From Nannocystis bainbridge (lineage in GTDB: Bacteria > Myxococcota_A > Polyangia > Nannocystales > Nannocystaceae), in contig NZ_JAQNDL010000001.1 of assembly GCF_028368995.1 (NCBI RefSeq), forward strand, positions 1,364,001-1,428,000: a DNA stretch of 64,000 bases, given 5' to 3'. Both the position numbers and the translations under genes were made by a program. The first letter of the stretch is position 1, and the number at the start of each line of letters is the position of its first letter. Shown one piece after another: positions 53,247 to 64,000 of the stretch. A model generated the notes under the pieces. It worked only from the letters and a program-made list of their open reading frames with translations. It was not told the origin of the DNA and searched no databases.

Positions 53247-55178
53247 CTACCCCGCCCCGAGCTCGTGCAGCGCCTGGGCGACGCGGCGCTCGTGCTCGGC
53301 CGCATCGTCGCGGACTTCGAGGCCCAGCTCGACCGCCCGGCGCAGCAGGTGCTCCGCCTCGAGCAGGCGGTGGAACGTCTGCGCTCGCTCGTCCTCGAGC
53401 GCGCGCAGGCGGTCGAGCCCGACCAGCAATTCCTCGCGGCGCTCGGGCGGCTCGCGGCGGGCCTCGCTGCCGGCCAGGGCGCGGACCAGCGCCCCCTCGT
53501 CGAGCCCCGCCAGGTCGGCGTCGACGCGGCGCAGGCGCTCGACTTGCCGCGCGATCAGCTCGACCAGCGGCGTCAGCGAGCCCGCGATCATGTCGAGCTC
53601 GGCGCGCGCTCCCGGGGCGACCGCGCGATGGTCGACCAGGCGCTGGACCGCCAGCGCCAGCTCGCCGACGCTCTCGCGCACCTCGGCGGCCGTGTCCGGC
53701 GTCAGCAGCCCGGCCAGCCGCGCCACCAGCGGATCGGAGGCCGGCAGGGCGGCCGGTGCGGCGCGCAGCCGCAGCAGCGTCGGCCGCTCCTTCTTTTGCG
53801 TCGCCACCGCGGCGAACAGCGCGATCATGGCGATCACGACCCCGAGCCCGGCGAAGATCAGCGGCACGAACAGCGGCGCCCCGAAGGCCGCCGTCAACGC
53901 CACCACCGCCGCCGTGATCCCGCCGGTCCAGCCGACCGCCTGCCAGCCGGTGCGCCGGATCGCCCGCGGCGAGCGATCGACCACCGCCACCTTCAGCTTG
54001 GCCGCGGCCAGGCGCGCGTGCAGGCGCTTGGCTGTCTCCGGGGACAGGTCCGAGAACAGCCGCAGCGGCAGCGCGTGGCGCCGCTCGAGCTCGGCCTTCG
54101 AATACATGCGAGCGTCGCCGATCACCAGGTTGAGCGCCGGCAGCTCGCCCTCGGCCAGCGTGCGCAACTCACCGGCCAGGAGGTCGAAGAACGCCGCGTC
54201 CTCCTTGGCCGCGCGCAGGTCGACCGCGCAGGAGCCGGCGGGCGTGTGCTCGAACTGCACGCCGACCCGGCCGCAGGCGAGGCACAGCCGCTGGCCGAGG
54301 CGCAGGCGGGCGCCGCAGTGCTGGCAGATCGTGCGGGCCGCGCTGGCGCCGGCCGGGCCCTCGCCGGCCAGCGCGGCGGCCAGCTCGCGGGCCGAGGCCG
54401 GGCGGGCACCTGGCTCGAGGGACAGGCAGCGCATCACCAGCGCGTCGAGCTCGACGGGCACCTCGGCCCGCAGCGTGCGCGGCGGCGCCGGCGAGGCCTC
54501 GCCGAGGAACGCCGGGCCCTCGCCGCGCGGCAGCAGCCCCGTGAGCCCGCGGTAGAGGATCACGCCGACGGCGTAGAGATCGGCGCGCGGGTCGAGGGCC
54601 GTGCGCGCCAGCTGCTCCGGCGCCGCGTACGGCGAGCCCTCGAGCAGCAGGCTCGAGGCGGTCCGCGTCGAGAGGATGTCGACCCGCGCCAGGCCGACGT
54701 CGGTCAGCCATAGCCCGTCGTCGCCGCGCACCACCAGGCGCGGGTGCAGGTCGCGGATCACCACCCCACGCGCGTGCAGCCCCGCGAGCAGCTCACACAG
54801 CGCGATCGCCAGCGCGACGACCTCGTCGATCGGCGCCGCCGCCCGCCGCCGCAGCCACTGCTCGAGCGTCTCGCCGCGTGGGTCGAGCCGCAGCCGCCAC
54901 GGCGGCGGCGCGCCCGGGGCCCGCGCATCGGCCGGGCCGGCCGCGAGCACCGGCGCCACCCCGGGCGCGTCGAGCTCGCGCAAGCGGGCCACGTCGCGCA
55001 CATAACGGCGCCGCATCGCCGGCTCGCGCGCCAGCTCGGGCGCCAGCCAGGCCAGCACCGCGCCGCGCCCGTCGCCGAGCCGGACCGGGCAGCGCAGCTC
55101 CGAGCCGACGCGCTCGGCCGCACCGACGACCTCGGCCCCCAGCTCCGCCGGCAACGTCGGGATCGCCGGCCCCTTCAT
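53247..55178 (-). CDS. Protein-kinase-like protein, probable pseudokinase, membrane anchored
   Basis: 643 residues. The kinase-like domain (about 20-290) lacks the glycine loop and the VAIK lysine (the strand reads VLAWLAPEL). The catalytic loop is IRDLHPRLVV instead of HRDLKPxN, and the metal motif is DVG; SPYAAPEQL and DLYAVGVIL remain. I infer a catalytically dead or very weak kinase. A zinc-ribbon follows (CQHCG...CLACG, about 290-310), then two membrane helices (about 415-460) and a helical C-terminal part. This order is the same as in the active kinase at 55372-57222. ATG 55178 has a GAAGGGG site upstream; the ATG at 55196 lies inside a 14-bp array. Confidence 0.75.
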   Translation of the reverse strand: MKGPAIPTLPAELGAEVVGAAERVGSELRCPVRLGDGRGAVLAWLAPELAREPAMRRRYVRDVARLRELDAPGVAPVLAAGPADARAPGAPPPWRLRLDPRGETLEQWLRRRAAAPIDEVVALAIALCELLAGLHARGVVIRDLHPRLVVRGDDGLWLTDVGLARVDILSTRTASSLLLEGSPYAAPEQLARTALDPRADLYAVGVILYRGLTGLLPRGEGPAFLGEASPAPPRTLRAEVPVELDALVMRCLSLEPGARPASARELAAALAGEGPAGASAARTICQHCGARLRLGQRLCLACGRVGVQFEHTPAGSCAVDLRAAKEDAAFFDLLAGELRTLAEGELPALNLVIGDARMYSKAELERRHALPLRLFSDLSPETAKRLHARLAAAKLKVAVVDRSPRAIRRTGWQAVGWTGGITAAVVALTAAFGAPLFVPLIFAGLGVVIAMIALFAAVATQKKERPTLLRLRAAPAALPASDPLVARLAGLLTPDTAAEVRESVGELALAVQRLVDHRAVAPGARAELDMIAGSLTPLVELIARQVERLRRVDADLAGLDEGALVRALAGSEARREPPERREELLVGLDRLRALEDERAQTFHRLLEAEHLLRRAVELGLEVRDDAAEHERRVAQALHELGAG

Positions 55179-55192
55179 ACTTGCCCCTTCCG

Positions 55193-55278
55193 CCATGTCT
55201 TCAAGGACATGCTCCCATCACCATGACCTATCCGACATGCTCTGAAAGACATGCTCGAACGAACAGGCACGGACAACC
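55193..55278. repeat. 14-bp palindromic tandem array, five units plus ends
   Basis: Units start at 55193, 55207, 55221, 55235 and 55249, with degenerate ends at 55263 and 55273. It covers the leader of the pseudokinase mRNA. Confidence 0.9.
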
Positions 55279-55304
55279 GCGTCCAGCCGGTGCGCGCCCC
55301 TGAA

Positions 55305-55360
55305 AGCTGTCCCCGAAGACATGCCCACGAGGACATGTCGTTTCGCGCCTGCCCCCGGCA
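55305..55360. repeat. 14-bp palindromic tandem array, three to four units
   Basis: Units start at 55305, 55319, 55333 and 55347, ending 12 bases before the active kinase stop. Confidence 0.82.
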
Positions 55361-55371
55361 CCCCATCGCCC

Positions 55372-57222
<1,851 letters not shown>

Positions 57223-57235
57223 GCGATCGCAAGCG

Positions 57236-57241
57236 ACTCTA
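57236..57241 (-). promoter_or_regulatory. -10-like box of the active kinase gene
   Basis: TGCTAGAGT on the minus strand, ending 13 bases before the ATG at 57222. Confidence 0.35.
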
Positions 57242-57386
57242 GCACGACCGGCCGCCCGCCTGCCACGCCCGCAGCCGCGCGCGTGCACCGGCCACAGCGG
57301 CCGCGAGCGCTGCGAATCCGCCGCCGCGTGCCGCCGCACCTGCCCCTCCGGCCCTCTGCCTCGACGGGCTCGCTCACCACCCCACG

Positions 57387-57520
57387 ACCTGTCTCTCCGG
57401 ACATCTAATCCACGCCTCCACTCGACGACCTCGTCACACAACCTGTCCCTTCGGCCATCTCATTCTCCCACCTCGGCATCACCGCCGATACATACCTGTC
57501 CCTTCGGACATCTTCACCCC
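57387..57520. repeat. Three regularly spaced single 14-bp units
   Basis: ACCTGTCTCTCCGG at 57387, ACCTGTCCCTTCGG at 57441 and again at 57494, each followed by NCATCT. The spacing is 54 then 53 bases, so they look like a longer direct repeat. Confidence 0.7.
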
Positions 57521-57594
57521 GTGGCCGCCTTCGCGCCTCGCATCTTTGTTCGCCCTCTGGAACACCGACCCCGAGCTCGCGCGTAGCACCCGGC

Positions 57595-58572
57595 ATGCCT
57601 GTCCCGCGTCGCTCGCTCCTGCGGGCCCTGCTCGCCGCGCCCGTCGTCCTCGCGCCTGCGCCCGCCTGGGCCCGCAAGTTCAGCCCGCCCGAGCTGAAGG
57701 CCCGGCTCGCGGCGCTCGGCGACCTGAGCAACCTCCCGCCCGACCTGCAGGCCGCCTTCAAGCCCGGCGACGACGATCGGCCGATCCCCAGGCCCGGCCG
57801 CCAGGATTGGCTGACCGAGCACCACGAGCCAGGCCAGACCTTCGCGCAATTCGTCGGCCAGCGTCACCATCGACCGAGCGAGGCGCGGCGCAAGCTGAGC
57901 GTGCTGCCCGTCGGCGCCATCGAGGGCGGCGATTGGCCGGCCCTCGCCGTCGTCGCCGACTTCGCCGCCCGCTTCTTTCAATTGCCGGTCGAGCGCCTCG
58001 ATCCCACCACGATGGCCGCGCTCAAGGCCCGCGGCCGCGACCGCGGCAGCTTCTATCAGTGGCACACCCGCACGATCCTCGCCGGCATGAAGCGGCGCGT
58101 CCCGAGCGACGCCTACGCCCTCATCGCCGTCACCACCGCCGACCTCTACCCCGACTCCGCCTGGAACTTCGTGTTCGGCTACGCCAGCTTCGACGAGCGC
58201 GTCGGCGTCTACAGCTTCGCCCGCTTCGACCCCGCCTTTTACGGCGAGCCGCGCGGCGCCGGCGTCAAGGCGACGATCCTGCGCCGCTCGCTCGGCCTGC
58301 TCGTCCACGAGGTCGGCCACATGTTCGGGCTCCACCACTGCATACATTTCCACTGCATCATGAACGGCTGCAACCACCTCGAAGAGAGCGACGCCGCCCC
58401 GCTCCACCTCTGTCCGCTGTGCCGGCGCAAGCTGCAGTATTCGGTCGCCTTCGACCCGGCCATCCGCGAACGCCAGCTCGGCGAGTTCTTCCGCGCCCAC
58501 GGCATGCCCGACGACGCCGCCCGCAGCGAGCGCCTGCTGGCCGCGATCGTCGCCGCCACGCCCGCGCCGTGA
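57595..58572 (+). CDS. Archaemetzincin (M54) with twin-arginine signal
   Basis: 325 residues. A zinc metallopeptidase of the archaemetzincin family: HEVGHMFGLHHC (H238, E239, H242, H248), then CIMNGCNHLEESD and CPLCRRKL, giving HExxHxxGxxH-C plus the extra Cys2-type zinc site. It starts PVPRRSLLRALLAAPVVLAP, a twin-arginine (Tat) signal, so it should be exported folded; most known family members are cytosolic. It lies divergently from the active kinase; a 14-bp array follows its stop. Confidence 0.87.
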   Translation: MPVPRRSLLRALLAAPVVLAPAPAWARKFSPPELKARLAALGDLSNLPPDLQAAFKPGDDDRPIPRPGRQDWLTEHHEPGQTFAQFVGQRHHRPSEARRKLSVLPVGAIEGGDWPALAVVADFAARFFQLPVERLDPTTMAALKARGRDRGSFYQWHTRTILAGMKRRVPSDAYALIAVTTADLYPDSAWNFVFGYASFDERVGVYSFARFDPAFYGEPRGAGVKATILRRSLGLLVHEVGHMFGLHHCIHFHCIMNGCNHLEESDAAPLHLCPLCRRKLQYSVAFDPAIRERQLGEFFRAHGMPDDAARSERLLAAIVAATPAP

Positions 58573-58636
58573 TCCTGCCCCCTCGGACATGCCTGTAAAG
58601 GCATGTCCTTTGGCGCATGTCCGCACAGTGTCTCCC
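58573..58636. repeat. 14-bp palindromic tandem array, four units plus end
   Basis: Units start at 58573, 58587, 58601 and 58615, ending at about 58629. It starts on the base after the archaemetzincin stop. Confidence 0.88.
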
Positions 58637-58765
58637 TTCACGACCGAGTTTGACACGCCGGTCCGGCGCATCTGACGATGAAGCTTCGCTCATGCGCGTC
58701 GGACGTCGGCGAAGTCACGCCCGGGCCCACGTCGGCGGCGAGGCTGCTATCCTCCGCGCGTCCGC

Positions 58766-59497
58766 TTGCACGACCGCATCCACATCTTCGGCGTGTTCCA
58801 GATCCCCTGGCTCAAGGGGGCCCGGCCCGTGCGCGTGTACGTACCGCCGGACACCGGCCGGCCGCCGCCGGTGCTCTTCATGTTCGACGGCCAGAACATC
58901 TTCGACGACGAGACCTCGCACAGCGGCGGCTGGTACCTGCACCACGCCGCGCGCGACCTGTGCGCTCGCGGCGGGACGGCGCCGCTGATCGTCGGCATCG
59001 ACCACGGCGGGATCTACCGCATGCGCGAGCTCTCACCGTTCCGCATGCGCCAGCGCGGCCAGGCGCCGCACCTGGTGCGCTGGATGATCGACGAGCTGCA
59101 GCCGCAAATCCGCAGCAGCTTCCACGTGCGCCACGACCTCGCCGGCACGGCCGTGGGCGGCTCGTCGCTCGGCGGCCTGGCGGCCCTCTACGCCCACTGG
59201 CACCGCCCCGATGTGTTCGGCGCGGCGCTGTGCATGTCGCCCTCGCTGTGGGTCGCGCGCGAGAAGATGCTGAAGTTCGTGGCCGACCGCCCGCGCCCGC
59301 TCACGTCGCGCCTCTACCTCGACGCCGGCGGCAACGAGCCGCGCGTGCGCCCTGCGACCGAGCGCATGGTCAAGCACCTGCGCGCCCGCGGCTACGGCCC
59401 CGAGGCGATGCGCTGGGTGTTCGACCCCGGCGCCGTGCATCACGAGAGCGCCTGGCGCCGCCGCGCCCCCGCGGCCCTCGAGTTCCTGTTCGGTTGA
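58766..59497 (+). CDS. Alpha/beta-hydrolase esterase (esterase D-like)
   Basis: 243 residues, cytosolic by sequence. VLFMFDGQNIF, then the nucleophile elbow GGSSLGG, MSPSLWVARE, LYLDAGGNE and a final FDPGAVHHESAWRRR with the catalytic His match the putative esterase family that includes enterobactin and feruloyl esterases. No ATG is in frame near the 5' end; TTG 58766 is the best start and is uncertain. TATCCT lies 12 bases before it. The gene is followed at once by a 14-bp array. Substrate unknown. Confidence 0.75.
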   Translation: MHDRIHIFGVFQIPWLKGARPVRVYVPPDTGRPPPVLFMFDGQNIFDDETSHSGGWYLHHAARDLCARGGTAPLIVGIDHGGIYRMRELSPFRMRQRGQAPHLVRWMIDELQPQIRSSFHVRHDLAGTAVGGSSLGGLAALYAHWHRPDVFGAALCMSPSLWVAREKMLKFVADRPRPLTSRLYLDAGGNEPRVRPATERMVKHLRARGYGPEAMRWVFDPGAVHHESAWRRRAPAALEFLFG

Positions 59498-59558
59498 GCA
59501 TGTCCGATCGGACATGCTCAATCGGACATGCTCAATCGGACATGCTCGATCGCCCAGC
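59498..59558. repeat. 14-bp palindromic tandem array, four units plus end
   Basis: Units start at 59498, 59512, 59526 and 59540, closing with CCAGCG. It begins on the base after the esterase stop; units two and three are identical. It lies between convergent genes. Confidence 0.92.
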
Positions 59559-59569
59559 GATCCCTCAGC

Positions 59570-60361
59570 TCAGCGGATCACCGCGAACGTCTGCTGATTG
59601 AGCGCCAGCAGCTCGCCCGCCGGCGACCAGATCTCGCGGAACTCCACCGAGTACCCGGCGTGCATCGCCACCGCGCGGGCGCGGTGGTACACCGGCTGGT
59701 CCGGGTCGAGCTGCGTGATGTCGGCCAGCGGCTGGAACGTGAAAGCCAGCGTCGCCGTCGGCCGCGGCGTCGTCAGGCGCGAGAACAGGGCCGGCCACCA
59801 GCCGTCGCACAGCATCGCCAGGTAGGCCGCGTCGCGCTGCTGCGGCGGCTGCTTGAAGCGGAACCAGCCCTCCGCGCGCGCCTCGTCGCCGCCGGTGAAC
59901 AGCGGCGCGTGGACCGGGCGGAACTCGCAGTGGCGGGCGAACACCGGCGCCTCGTCGGGCGTGCCCAGCGGCTGCTCGCGCGCCGGCGTGAACTCCGGCG
60001 GCCGCAGCTCGTTCCACTGCAGGCTGGCGTCGCGGGTGCGCGCGTGCACGGCCACCGCGTGGGCCTGGACCTCGCCGGCCTGGACCAGCCGGACCGCCAG
60101 CGTCGTCACCCCGGTGCCGGTGCGCAGGGTCTCGACAAGGAGGTCCGCCGGGCCAGCCTGGGTCGGCCCGCACAGCTCCGCGCTCAGCGACCGCAGCGGC
60201 CGCGTCGGGTCGTCCGCCACCGCCGCCGCCGCCCGCACCAGCAGGCCCAGCACCAGCCCGCCGAAGGCCCCGCGACCCTGCTGCCAGCCGTCCGGCACCT
60301 CGGCCTGGAAGCGACCGGGACCCGTGGAGGTGAGCGCGAGGAGAGCGTCGATCTCGGACAT
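59570..60361 (-). CDS. Acyl-CoA thioesterase, double hotdog (TesB-like)
   Basis: 263 residues. It hydrolyses acyl-CoA to free fatty acid and CoA. The first hotdog has GRGAFGGLVLGLLVRAAA (active helix) and LRSLSAELCGPTQ, the second has RDAAYLAMLCDGWWPALF and TLAFTFQPLADI. The final AVAMHAGYSVEFREIWSPAGELLA fits TesB-type proteins. ATG 60361 is used; TAAGGT lies 7 bases before it. It is next to a thiolase and a multifunctional beta-oxidation enzyme on the same strand. Confidence 0.82.
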   Translation of the reverse strand: MSEIDALLALTSTGPGRFQAEVPDGWQQGRGAFGGLVLGLLVRAAAAVADDPTRPLRSLSAELCGPTQAGPADLLVETLRTGTGVTTLAVRLVQAGEVQAHAVAVHARTRDASLQWNELRPPEFTPAREQPLGTPDEAPVFARHCEFRPVHAPLFTGGDEARAEGWFRFKQPPQQRDAAYLAMLCDGWWPALFSRLTTPRPTATLAFTFQPLADITQLDPDQPVYHRARAVAMHAGYSVEFREIWSPAGELLALNQQTFAVIR

Positions 60362-60368
60362 CGCCGCG

Positions 60369-60374
60369 ACCTTA
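60369..60374 (-). promoter_or_regulatory. -10-like box of the thioesterase gene
   Basis: Extended form TTGCTAAGGT on the minus strand, ending 7 bases before the ATG at 60361. Confidence 0.45.
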
Positions 60375-60449
60375 GCAAACACCGGCCCGGTCGCCCGCCG
60401 CTCGCGCGTGAGTCGCCTCGTTCATGAGTCACCGACGCGCGCGAAAATC

Positions 60450-60525
60450 ACATGGCGCGAAGGGCAGGTCCCTTCGGACCTGTCCCGCGCGCCATGTCTT
60501 ATCGAACCTGCCCTGACGGCCAGCT
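60450..60525. repeat. 14-bp palindromic tandem array, five units plus end
   Basis: Units start at 60450, 60464, 60478, 60492 and 60506, with an end at 60520 that touches the thiolase stop. Confidence 0.9.
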
Positions 60526-61706
60526 CAGTCGCGGCGGTACATCGTCACCACGCAGGCGCCGCCGAGCCCGAGGTTGTGCTGCAGCGCCACCTTCGCGCCC
60601 TCGACCTGGCGCTTGTCGGCCTGCCCGCGCAGCTGCCACACCAGCTCGGTGCACTGCGCCAGGCCGGTCGCGCCGAGCGGGTGGCCCTTCGACAGCAGCC
60701 CGCCGGACGGGTTGGTGACGAACTTGCCGCCGTAGGTGTTGTCGCCGTCCCACACGAACTTCTCGGCGCCGCCCTCGGGGCACAGGCCGAGCGCCTCGTA
60801 GGTCAGGATCTCGTTGGCGGTGAAGCAGTCGTGCAGCTCGACCACCTGGACGTCCTGCGGGCCCAGGCCGGCCTTCTCGTAGACCGCCTCGGCGGTCTTC
60901 TTGGCCATGTCGTAGCCGACCATCTTGATCATGCTGTTGTCTTCGAACGTGCTGGGGTAGTCGGTGCGCATCGCCTGCGACGCGATGTAGACCGGGTTGG
61001 CGATCCCCTTCTTCTTGGCGAACGCCTCCGAGCACAGCACCGCCGCCGCCGCGCCGCAGGTCGGCGGGCAGCACTGATAGCGGGTCAGCGGGTCGAACAC
61101 CTCGGGCGAGGCCAGGATCTCCTCGACGCTGAGGAGGTCGCCGAACAGCGCGTACGGATTGCGATTGGCGTGCTTGCGCGCCTTCTCCGACACCTTGGCG
61201 AACGTCTCGCGGCGGGTGCCGTACTTCCAGCGGTACTCACGACCGGCGCCGCCGAACATCTGCGCCGCCGGCGGGGCCTGGTTGAAGCCCTGCACGCGGT
61301 CCATCGTCCCGGCGAAGTTGTCGAGCGGCCCCGGCCGGTCGTTGAACTTGCTGCCGAGCGCGCCCTTCTCCATCTGCTCGAAGCCGACGACCAGCACGCA
61401 CTCGGCCTCGCCGGCGAGGATCGCCTGGCGGCCGAGCCACAGCGCCGTCGACCCGGTCGAGCAGTTGTTGTTGACGTTGACGACCGGGATGCCGGTGAGG
61501 CCGAGCTCGTAGACCGCTCGCTGGCCGCAGGTGCTGTCGCCGTAGACGTAGCCGGCGAACGCCTGCTCGACGTCCTTGTAATCGACGCCCGCGTCTTGCA
61601 GCGCCGTGCGGGCCGCGTTGGCCGCCATCACGTGGTAATCGTCGCTCGCGCCGGGCTTGGCGAACTTCACCATGCCGACGCCGATCACGTTGACTTTGTT
61701 GCTCAT
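60525..61706 (-). CDS. Lipid-transfer/thiolase-family protein (SCP-x-like)
   Basis: 393 residues. It is close to the thiolase part of sterol carrier protein [14 protein letters not shown] (nucleophile Cys), the [20 protein letters not shown] stretch, [14 protein letters not shown] and [11 protein letters not shown]. Such thiolases cleave 3-ketoacyl-CoA, including branched chains. It uses a GAGGA ribosome site and lies 35 bases after the end of the multifunctional enzyme, so they form an operon for beta-oxidation of branched or bulky acyl-CoA. Confidence 0.88.
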   Translation of the reverse strand: MSNKVNVIGVGMVKFAKPGASDDYHVMAANAARTALQDAGVDYKDVEQAFAGYVYGDSTCGQRAVYELGLTGIPVVNVNNNCSTGSTALWLGRQAILAGEAECVLVVGFEQMEKGALGSKFNDRPGPLDNFAGTMDRVQGFNQAPPAAQMFGGAGREYRWKYGTRRETFAKVSEKARKHANRNPYALFGDLLSVEEILASPEVFDPLTRYQCCPPTCGAAAAVLCSEAFAKKKGIANPVYIASQAMRTDYPSTFEDNSMIKMVGYDMAKKTAEAVYEKAGLGPQDVQVVELHDCFTANEILTYEALGLCPEGGAEKFVWDGDNTYGGKFVTNPSGGLLSKGHPLGATGLAQCTELVWQLRGQADKRQVEGAKVALQHNLGLGGACVVTMYRRD

Positions 61707-61741
61707 GGCTGTGATTCCTCTGCTTGGCTTTCGTTCGTCCG

Positions 61742-64000
61742 TTAGTTGCTCTGCTCGAGCGCCGCGAGCAGGTGGGCCGCCGCGACGTCGCCGTCGACGC
61801 GCAGCTTGCCGCGCTGGTAGAGCGTGACGAGCTTGGCCTTGCCCTGCGCGAGCGCGGCCAGGTCCTCGTCGGCCACGGTGATCGTGGCGGTCGCCGGGCC
61901 GGCGGCCTTGTCGACCAGCTTGCCGCCCTGCGGCCCGACTTGCAGGAAGAACGCCGCGTCGGGGTTCTTCACGCGCAGCGCGATCGTGACCTCGGGGTCC
62001 GACCTGAGCGCCGCCAGCCTGGCCGCGGCCTGGTCGAGCACCGCCGGCGCCTGCGCGGCCTTCGGAGCCGCCGCTGCCGCTGCGGGAGCGGCCGCCTTCG
62101 GCGCGCTGCCGGGCTTCACCTTGCTCATGTCGATCTTCTTGAGGAAGCCGAGCTTCATCGACGCCATCAAGTCGCCGCCGATCTTCAGCTTGCCCTCGCC
62201 GAACAGCTTCTGCGGGTCGGCCTTGCCGGTCGTCATCAGGATGAAGTCGCTGTCGCTGAGCTCGAGCGTGCAGTTCGCCCCCTCGACCTCGCCGGCGTGG
62301 ACCTTGCCCGGGTTCGACTTGAGGTCGAACACGTAGCTCGAGTCGGGGTTCTTGAGCCGGAACTGGAACACCGTGGCGACCTTGGCCGGCAGCTCGGCGT
62401 TGCCCTTCACGAACTCGCCGATCGCCGCCATGTAGTCGGCGCTGGTCGGCGTCGAAGGGGCCGCTGCGGCCGCGCCGTTGCCGACGACATCGCCGCCGCC
62501 CGCGCCCACGCGGGCCCGCGCGGCCGCCATCACCGTCGCCGGATCGAGCTTGGTCAGGAAGTTGAGCTTCGTCGACGCCATCAGGTTGCCGGCGATCTTC
62601 ATCTTCCCGCTCATGTAAAGCTTCTGCGCGTCGGCCTTGCCCGAGCACATGTCCATGAAGTCGGCGTCGTTCAGCTCGAGGGTGCACTCGGGCGGCGCCG
62701 CCTCGCCGGCCGCGACCTTGCCGTCCTTGAGGTCGAGCGTCCACGTGCTCTCGGGGTTCTTCAGCTTGAACTGGAACACCAGCCCGGCCTTCTTGGCCTG
62801 GTCCGGGTTCTTCGTCAGGAACTGATCGATCGCCGCGAAGATATCGGCGCTGATCGGCGTCGCCTCGGCGCTCGCGCTCGCCGTCGCGGCGACCGGCTTG
62901 GCCTTCGGCTTCGGCTGCGGGATCTCCGAATAGAACTCGATCGCCGCCTGCGACAGCACCACCTTGTCGCGCTCCTTCAGCTTGCAGCGGAGGATCACGC
63001 GGTTGTCCGACTCCTTCCACATCTCGGTCACCAGCGTCTCGCCGGGGAACACGCTCTCGCTGAAGCGGACCTTGATGCTCTTGAACTTGCGCGGGTCACC
63101 GGCGGCGAAGTGCTTGATCACGTGGCGGGCGGCCACGCCGAGAGTGCACAGGCCGTGGAGGATCGGCTTGGGGAACCCGAACGCGCCGGCGAACGCCGGG
63201 TCGACGTGCAGCGGGTTCCAGTCGCCCGACAGGCGGTAGAGCAGCGCCTGGTTGGGCCGGATCTGCTCCTCGGCCACCGCGTCGGGCTTGCGGTCGGGCG
63301 GGGTGTTGCTGTCGCCCGACGGGCCGCGGTCGCCGCCCCAGCCGCCCGCGCCGCGGATCACCGCGCCGAGCTCGTTGTAGGCGATGATCTCGCCCGACTC
63401 GTCCGAGCTCTCGGTGGCGAACACGATGAACGCGTTCTTGCCCTTGTCGAAGATGTCCTTCACCCATGTCCGATGGGTCAGCTTGGCGTGCGGCGGCAGC
63501 GGGCGCCTCAGCTCCGTGTACTGCTCGCCGTGCAGCAGGCGGTCGAGGCCGAAGTTGAACCCGGGCGCGGTGTGGCCGTCCTTGAACGCCTGCATGATGC
63601 CGGTCTGGGCCGGGATCACGGCGAACGTCGGCAGCGGCCAGAAGCCCTTGCCGTGCATCTCGTAGACGTAGCGCAGCTCGGTGTCGTCGAGCGGATCGGA
63701 CGCCGCGCCGACGCCGAGCGCGTACATCGAGAGGTCGCGCTCGTCGTACTCGGTGGTGACCTTCGGCATCTCGTAGCCGAGCGCCTGGTCGACGTCGACG
63801 AGGTCGTTGCCGCCCTTGCTCGCGCCGGCGTTGACGTTGTCCATCACCGGGCCGAGCGCGGCGGCGACGTCGGCCGGGTGCGTGGCCTTGGCGAAGTCGA
63901 CGATCGTGCTCCACTTCGACTTGACGAGCTCGGGCGTGATGGCGCGGCCGAGGCGGACCGTGTGGCCCTGCGTGCGCTCCCACCGGAGCTTGCTGAAGAA
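61742..64000 (-). CDS. Multifunctional beta-oxidation enzyme with three SCP2 domains (5' part beyond window)
   Basis: 752 residues are visible and the frame is open at the window end. The N-terminal stub fits the end of a short-chain hydroxyacyl-CoA dehydrogenase. Next is a double hotdog hydratase-2 with [25 protein letters not shown] and ILHG. Three SCP2-like sterol-carrier domains follow: [20 protein letters not shown] and TADFM-like blocks, then [20 protein letters not shown], then [18 protein letters not shown], each with the KxxxQKLxxxGKLxIxGD pattern (weaker in the third). The mammalian peroxisomal MFE-2 has one SCP2 domain. The linkers are Ala/Pro-rich. Works on acyl-CoA beta-oxidation with the thiolase next to it. 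Confidence 0.88.
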   Translation of the reverse strand, partial: FFSKLRWERTQGHTVRLGRAITPELVKSKWSTIVDFAKATHPADVAAALGPVMDNVNAGASKGGNDLVDVDQALGYEMPKVTTEYDERDLSMYALGVGAASDPLDDTELRYVYEMHGKGFWPLPTFAVIPAQTGIMQAFKDGHTAPGFNFGLDRLLHGEQYTELRRPLPPHAKLTHRTWVKDIFDKGKNAFIVFATESSDESGEIIAYNELGAVIRGAGGWGGDRGPSGDSNTPPDRKPDAVAEEQIRPNQALLYRLSGDWNPLHVDPAFAGAFGFPKPILHGLCTLGVAARHVIKHFAAGDPRKFKSIKVRFSESVFPGETLVTEMWKESDNRVILRCKLKERDKVVLSQAAIEFYSEIPQPKPKAKPVAATASASAEATPISADIFAAIDQFLTKNPDQAKKAGLVFQFKLKNPESTWTLDLKDGKVAAGEAAPPECTLELNDADFMDMCSGKADAQKLYMSGKMKIAGNLMASTKLNFLTKLDPATVMAAARARVGAGGGDVVGNGAAAAAPSTPTSADYMAAIGEFVKGNAELPAKVATVFQFRLKNPDSSYVFDLKSNPGKVHAGEVEGANCTLELSDSDFILMTTGKADPQKLFGEGKLKIGGDLMASMKLGFLKKIDMSKVKPGSAPKAAAPAAAAAAPKAAQAPAVLDQAAARLAALRSDPEVTIALRVKNPDAAFFLQVGPQGGKLVDKAAGPATATITVADEDLAALAQGKAKLVTLYQRGKLRVDGDVAAAHLLAALEQSN

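Larger units (their letters stand above)
57223..57594. other. Divergent promoter region with three mini-arrays
   Basis: Between the kinase and archaemetzincin genes. Holds the -10-like box 57236-57241 and three single-unit copies at 57387, 57441 and 57494, 54 and 53 bases apart. Confidence 0.5.

Noticed and set aside
63466..63485. CCATGTCCGATGGG unit in the multifunctional enzyme
   Set aside because: It lies in a stretch ([10 protein letters not shown]) that looks conserved in the family, so it is probably chance.

Overview
The window is very G+C-rich (one sampled 60-base line at 44281 is 49/60 G+C), densely coded, and carries Ser/Thr kinases, FHA and PPC-domain proteins, and many Thr/Ser-rich lipoproteins. 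It also has a MbnP/MbnH copper pair and a peroxisome-like multifunctional enzyme. This mix points to a deltaproteobacterial myxobacterium, most likely the Nannocystis/Plesiocystis branch (inference; no rRNA is present). I find 45 protein genes, three of them cut by or close to the window edges, and no tRNA, rRNA or CRISPR.

Layout. 1-8250: MFS exporter (cut), secreted protein, lipoprotein, SWIM-fused ATP-dependent DNA ligase, membrane protein, a kinase with a cyclic-nucleotide domain, and a DUF6918-like protein. 8510-12861: S9 peptidase coupled to a UvrD-type helicase. 13114-14323: a 65-residue bacterial histone and TsaE. 14460-19392: M1 aminopeptidase coupled to a membrane protein, then a TlpA-like lipoprotein. 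19708-21476: a CarH-like B12-binding protein coupled to a histidine kinase. 21529-26009: RND efflux pump and its adaptor. 26407-41371: lipoproteins, a CBS protein, an FHA-Spo0M fusion, NDP-sugar pyrophosphorylase, Hpt, UDP-glucose dehydrogenase, two paralogous PPC proteins and a SRPBCC protein. 41501-45877: a large Lhr helicase. 47385-49851: MbnP, a diheme lipoprotein and MbnH. 51428-53239: a low-G+C AIPR phage-defence gene, clearly foreign. 53247-57222: a pseudokinase beside an active kinase of the same architecture. 57595-64000: Tat-exported archaemetzincin, esterase, thioesterase, thiolase, and a multifunctional beta-oxidation protein with three SCP2 domains (cut).

The strongest unexplained signal is a dispersed family of short tandem arrays. 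The unit is exactly 14 bp: a degenerate palindrome GGACATGTCC plus a variable 4-base spacer. About 38 clusters of one to six units lie in most intergenic gaps. Several are inside genes in frame (four in the Lhr helicase alone), over stop codons, or form the signal peptide of a gene. They behave like Rickettsia palindromic elements but have a different, strictly 14-bp tandem build; I do not know of a description.

A second window-wide pattern is an extended -10 box (often TGCTAnnnT) only 6-9 bases before many start codons, which predicts leaderless or near-leaderless mRNAs.
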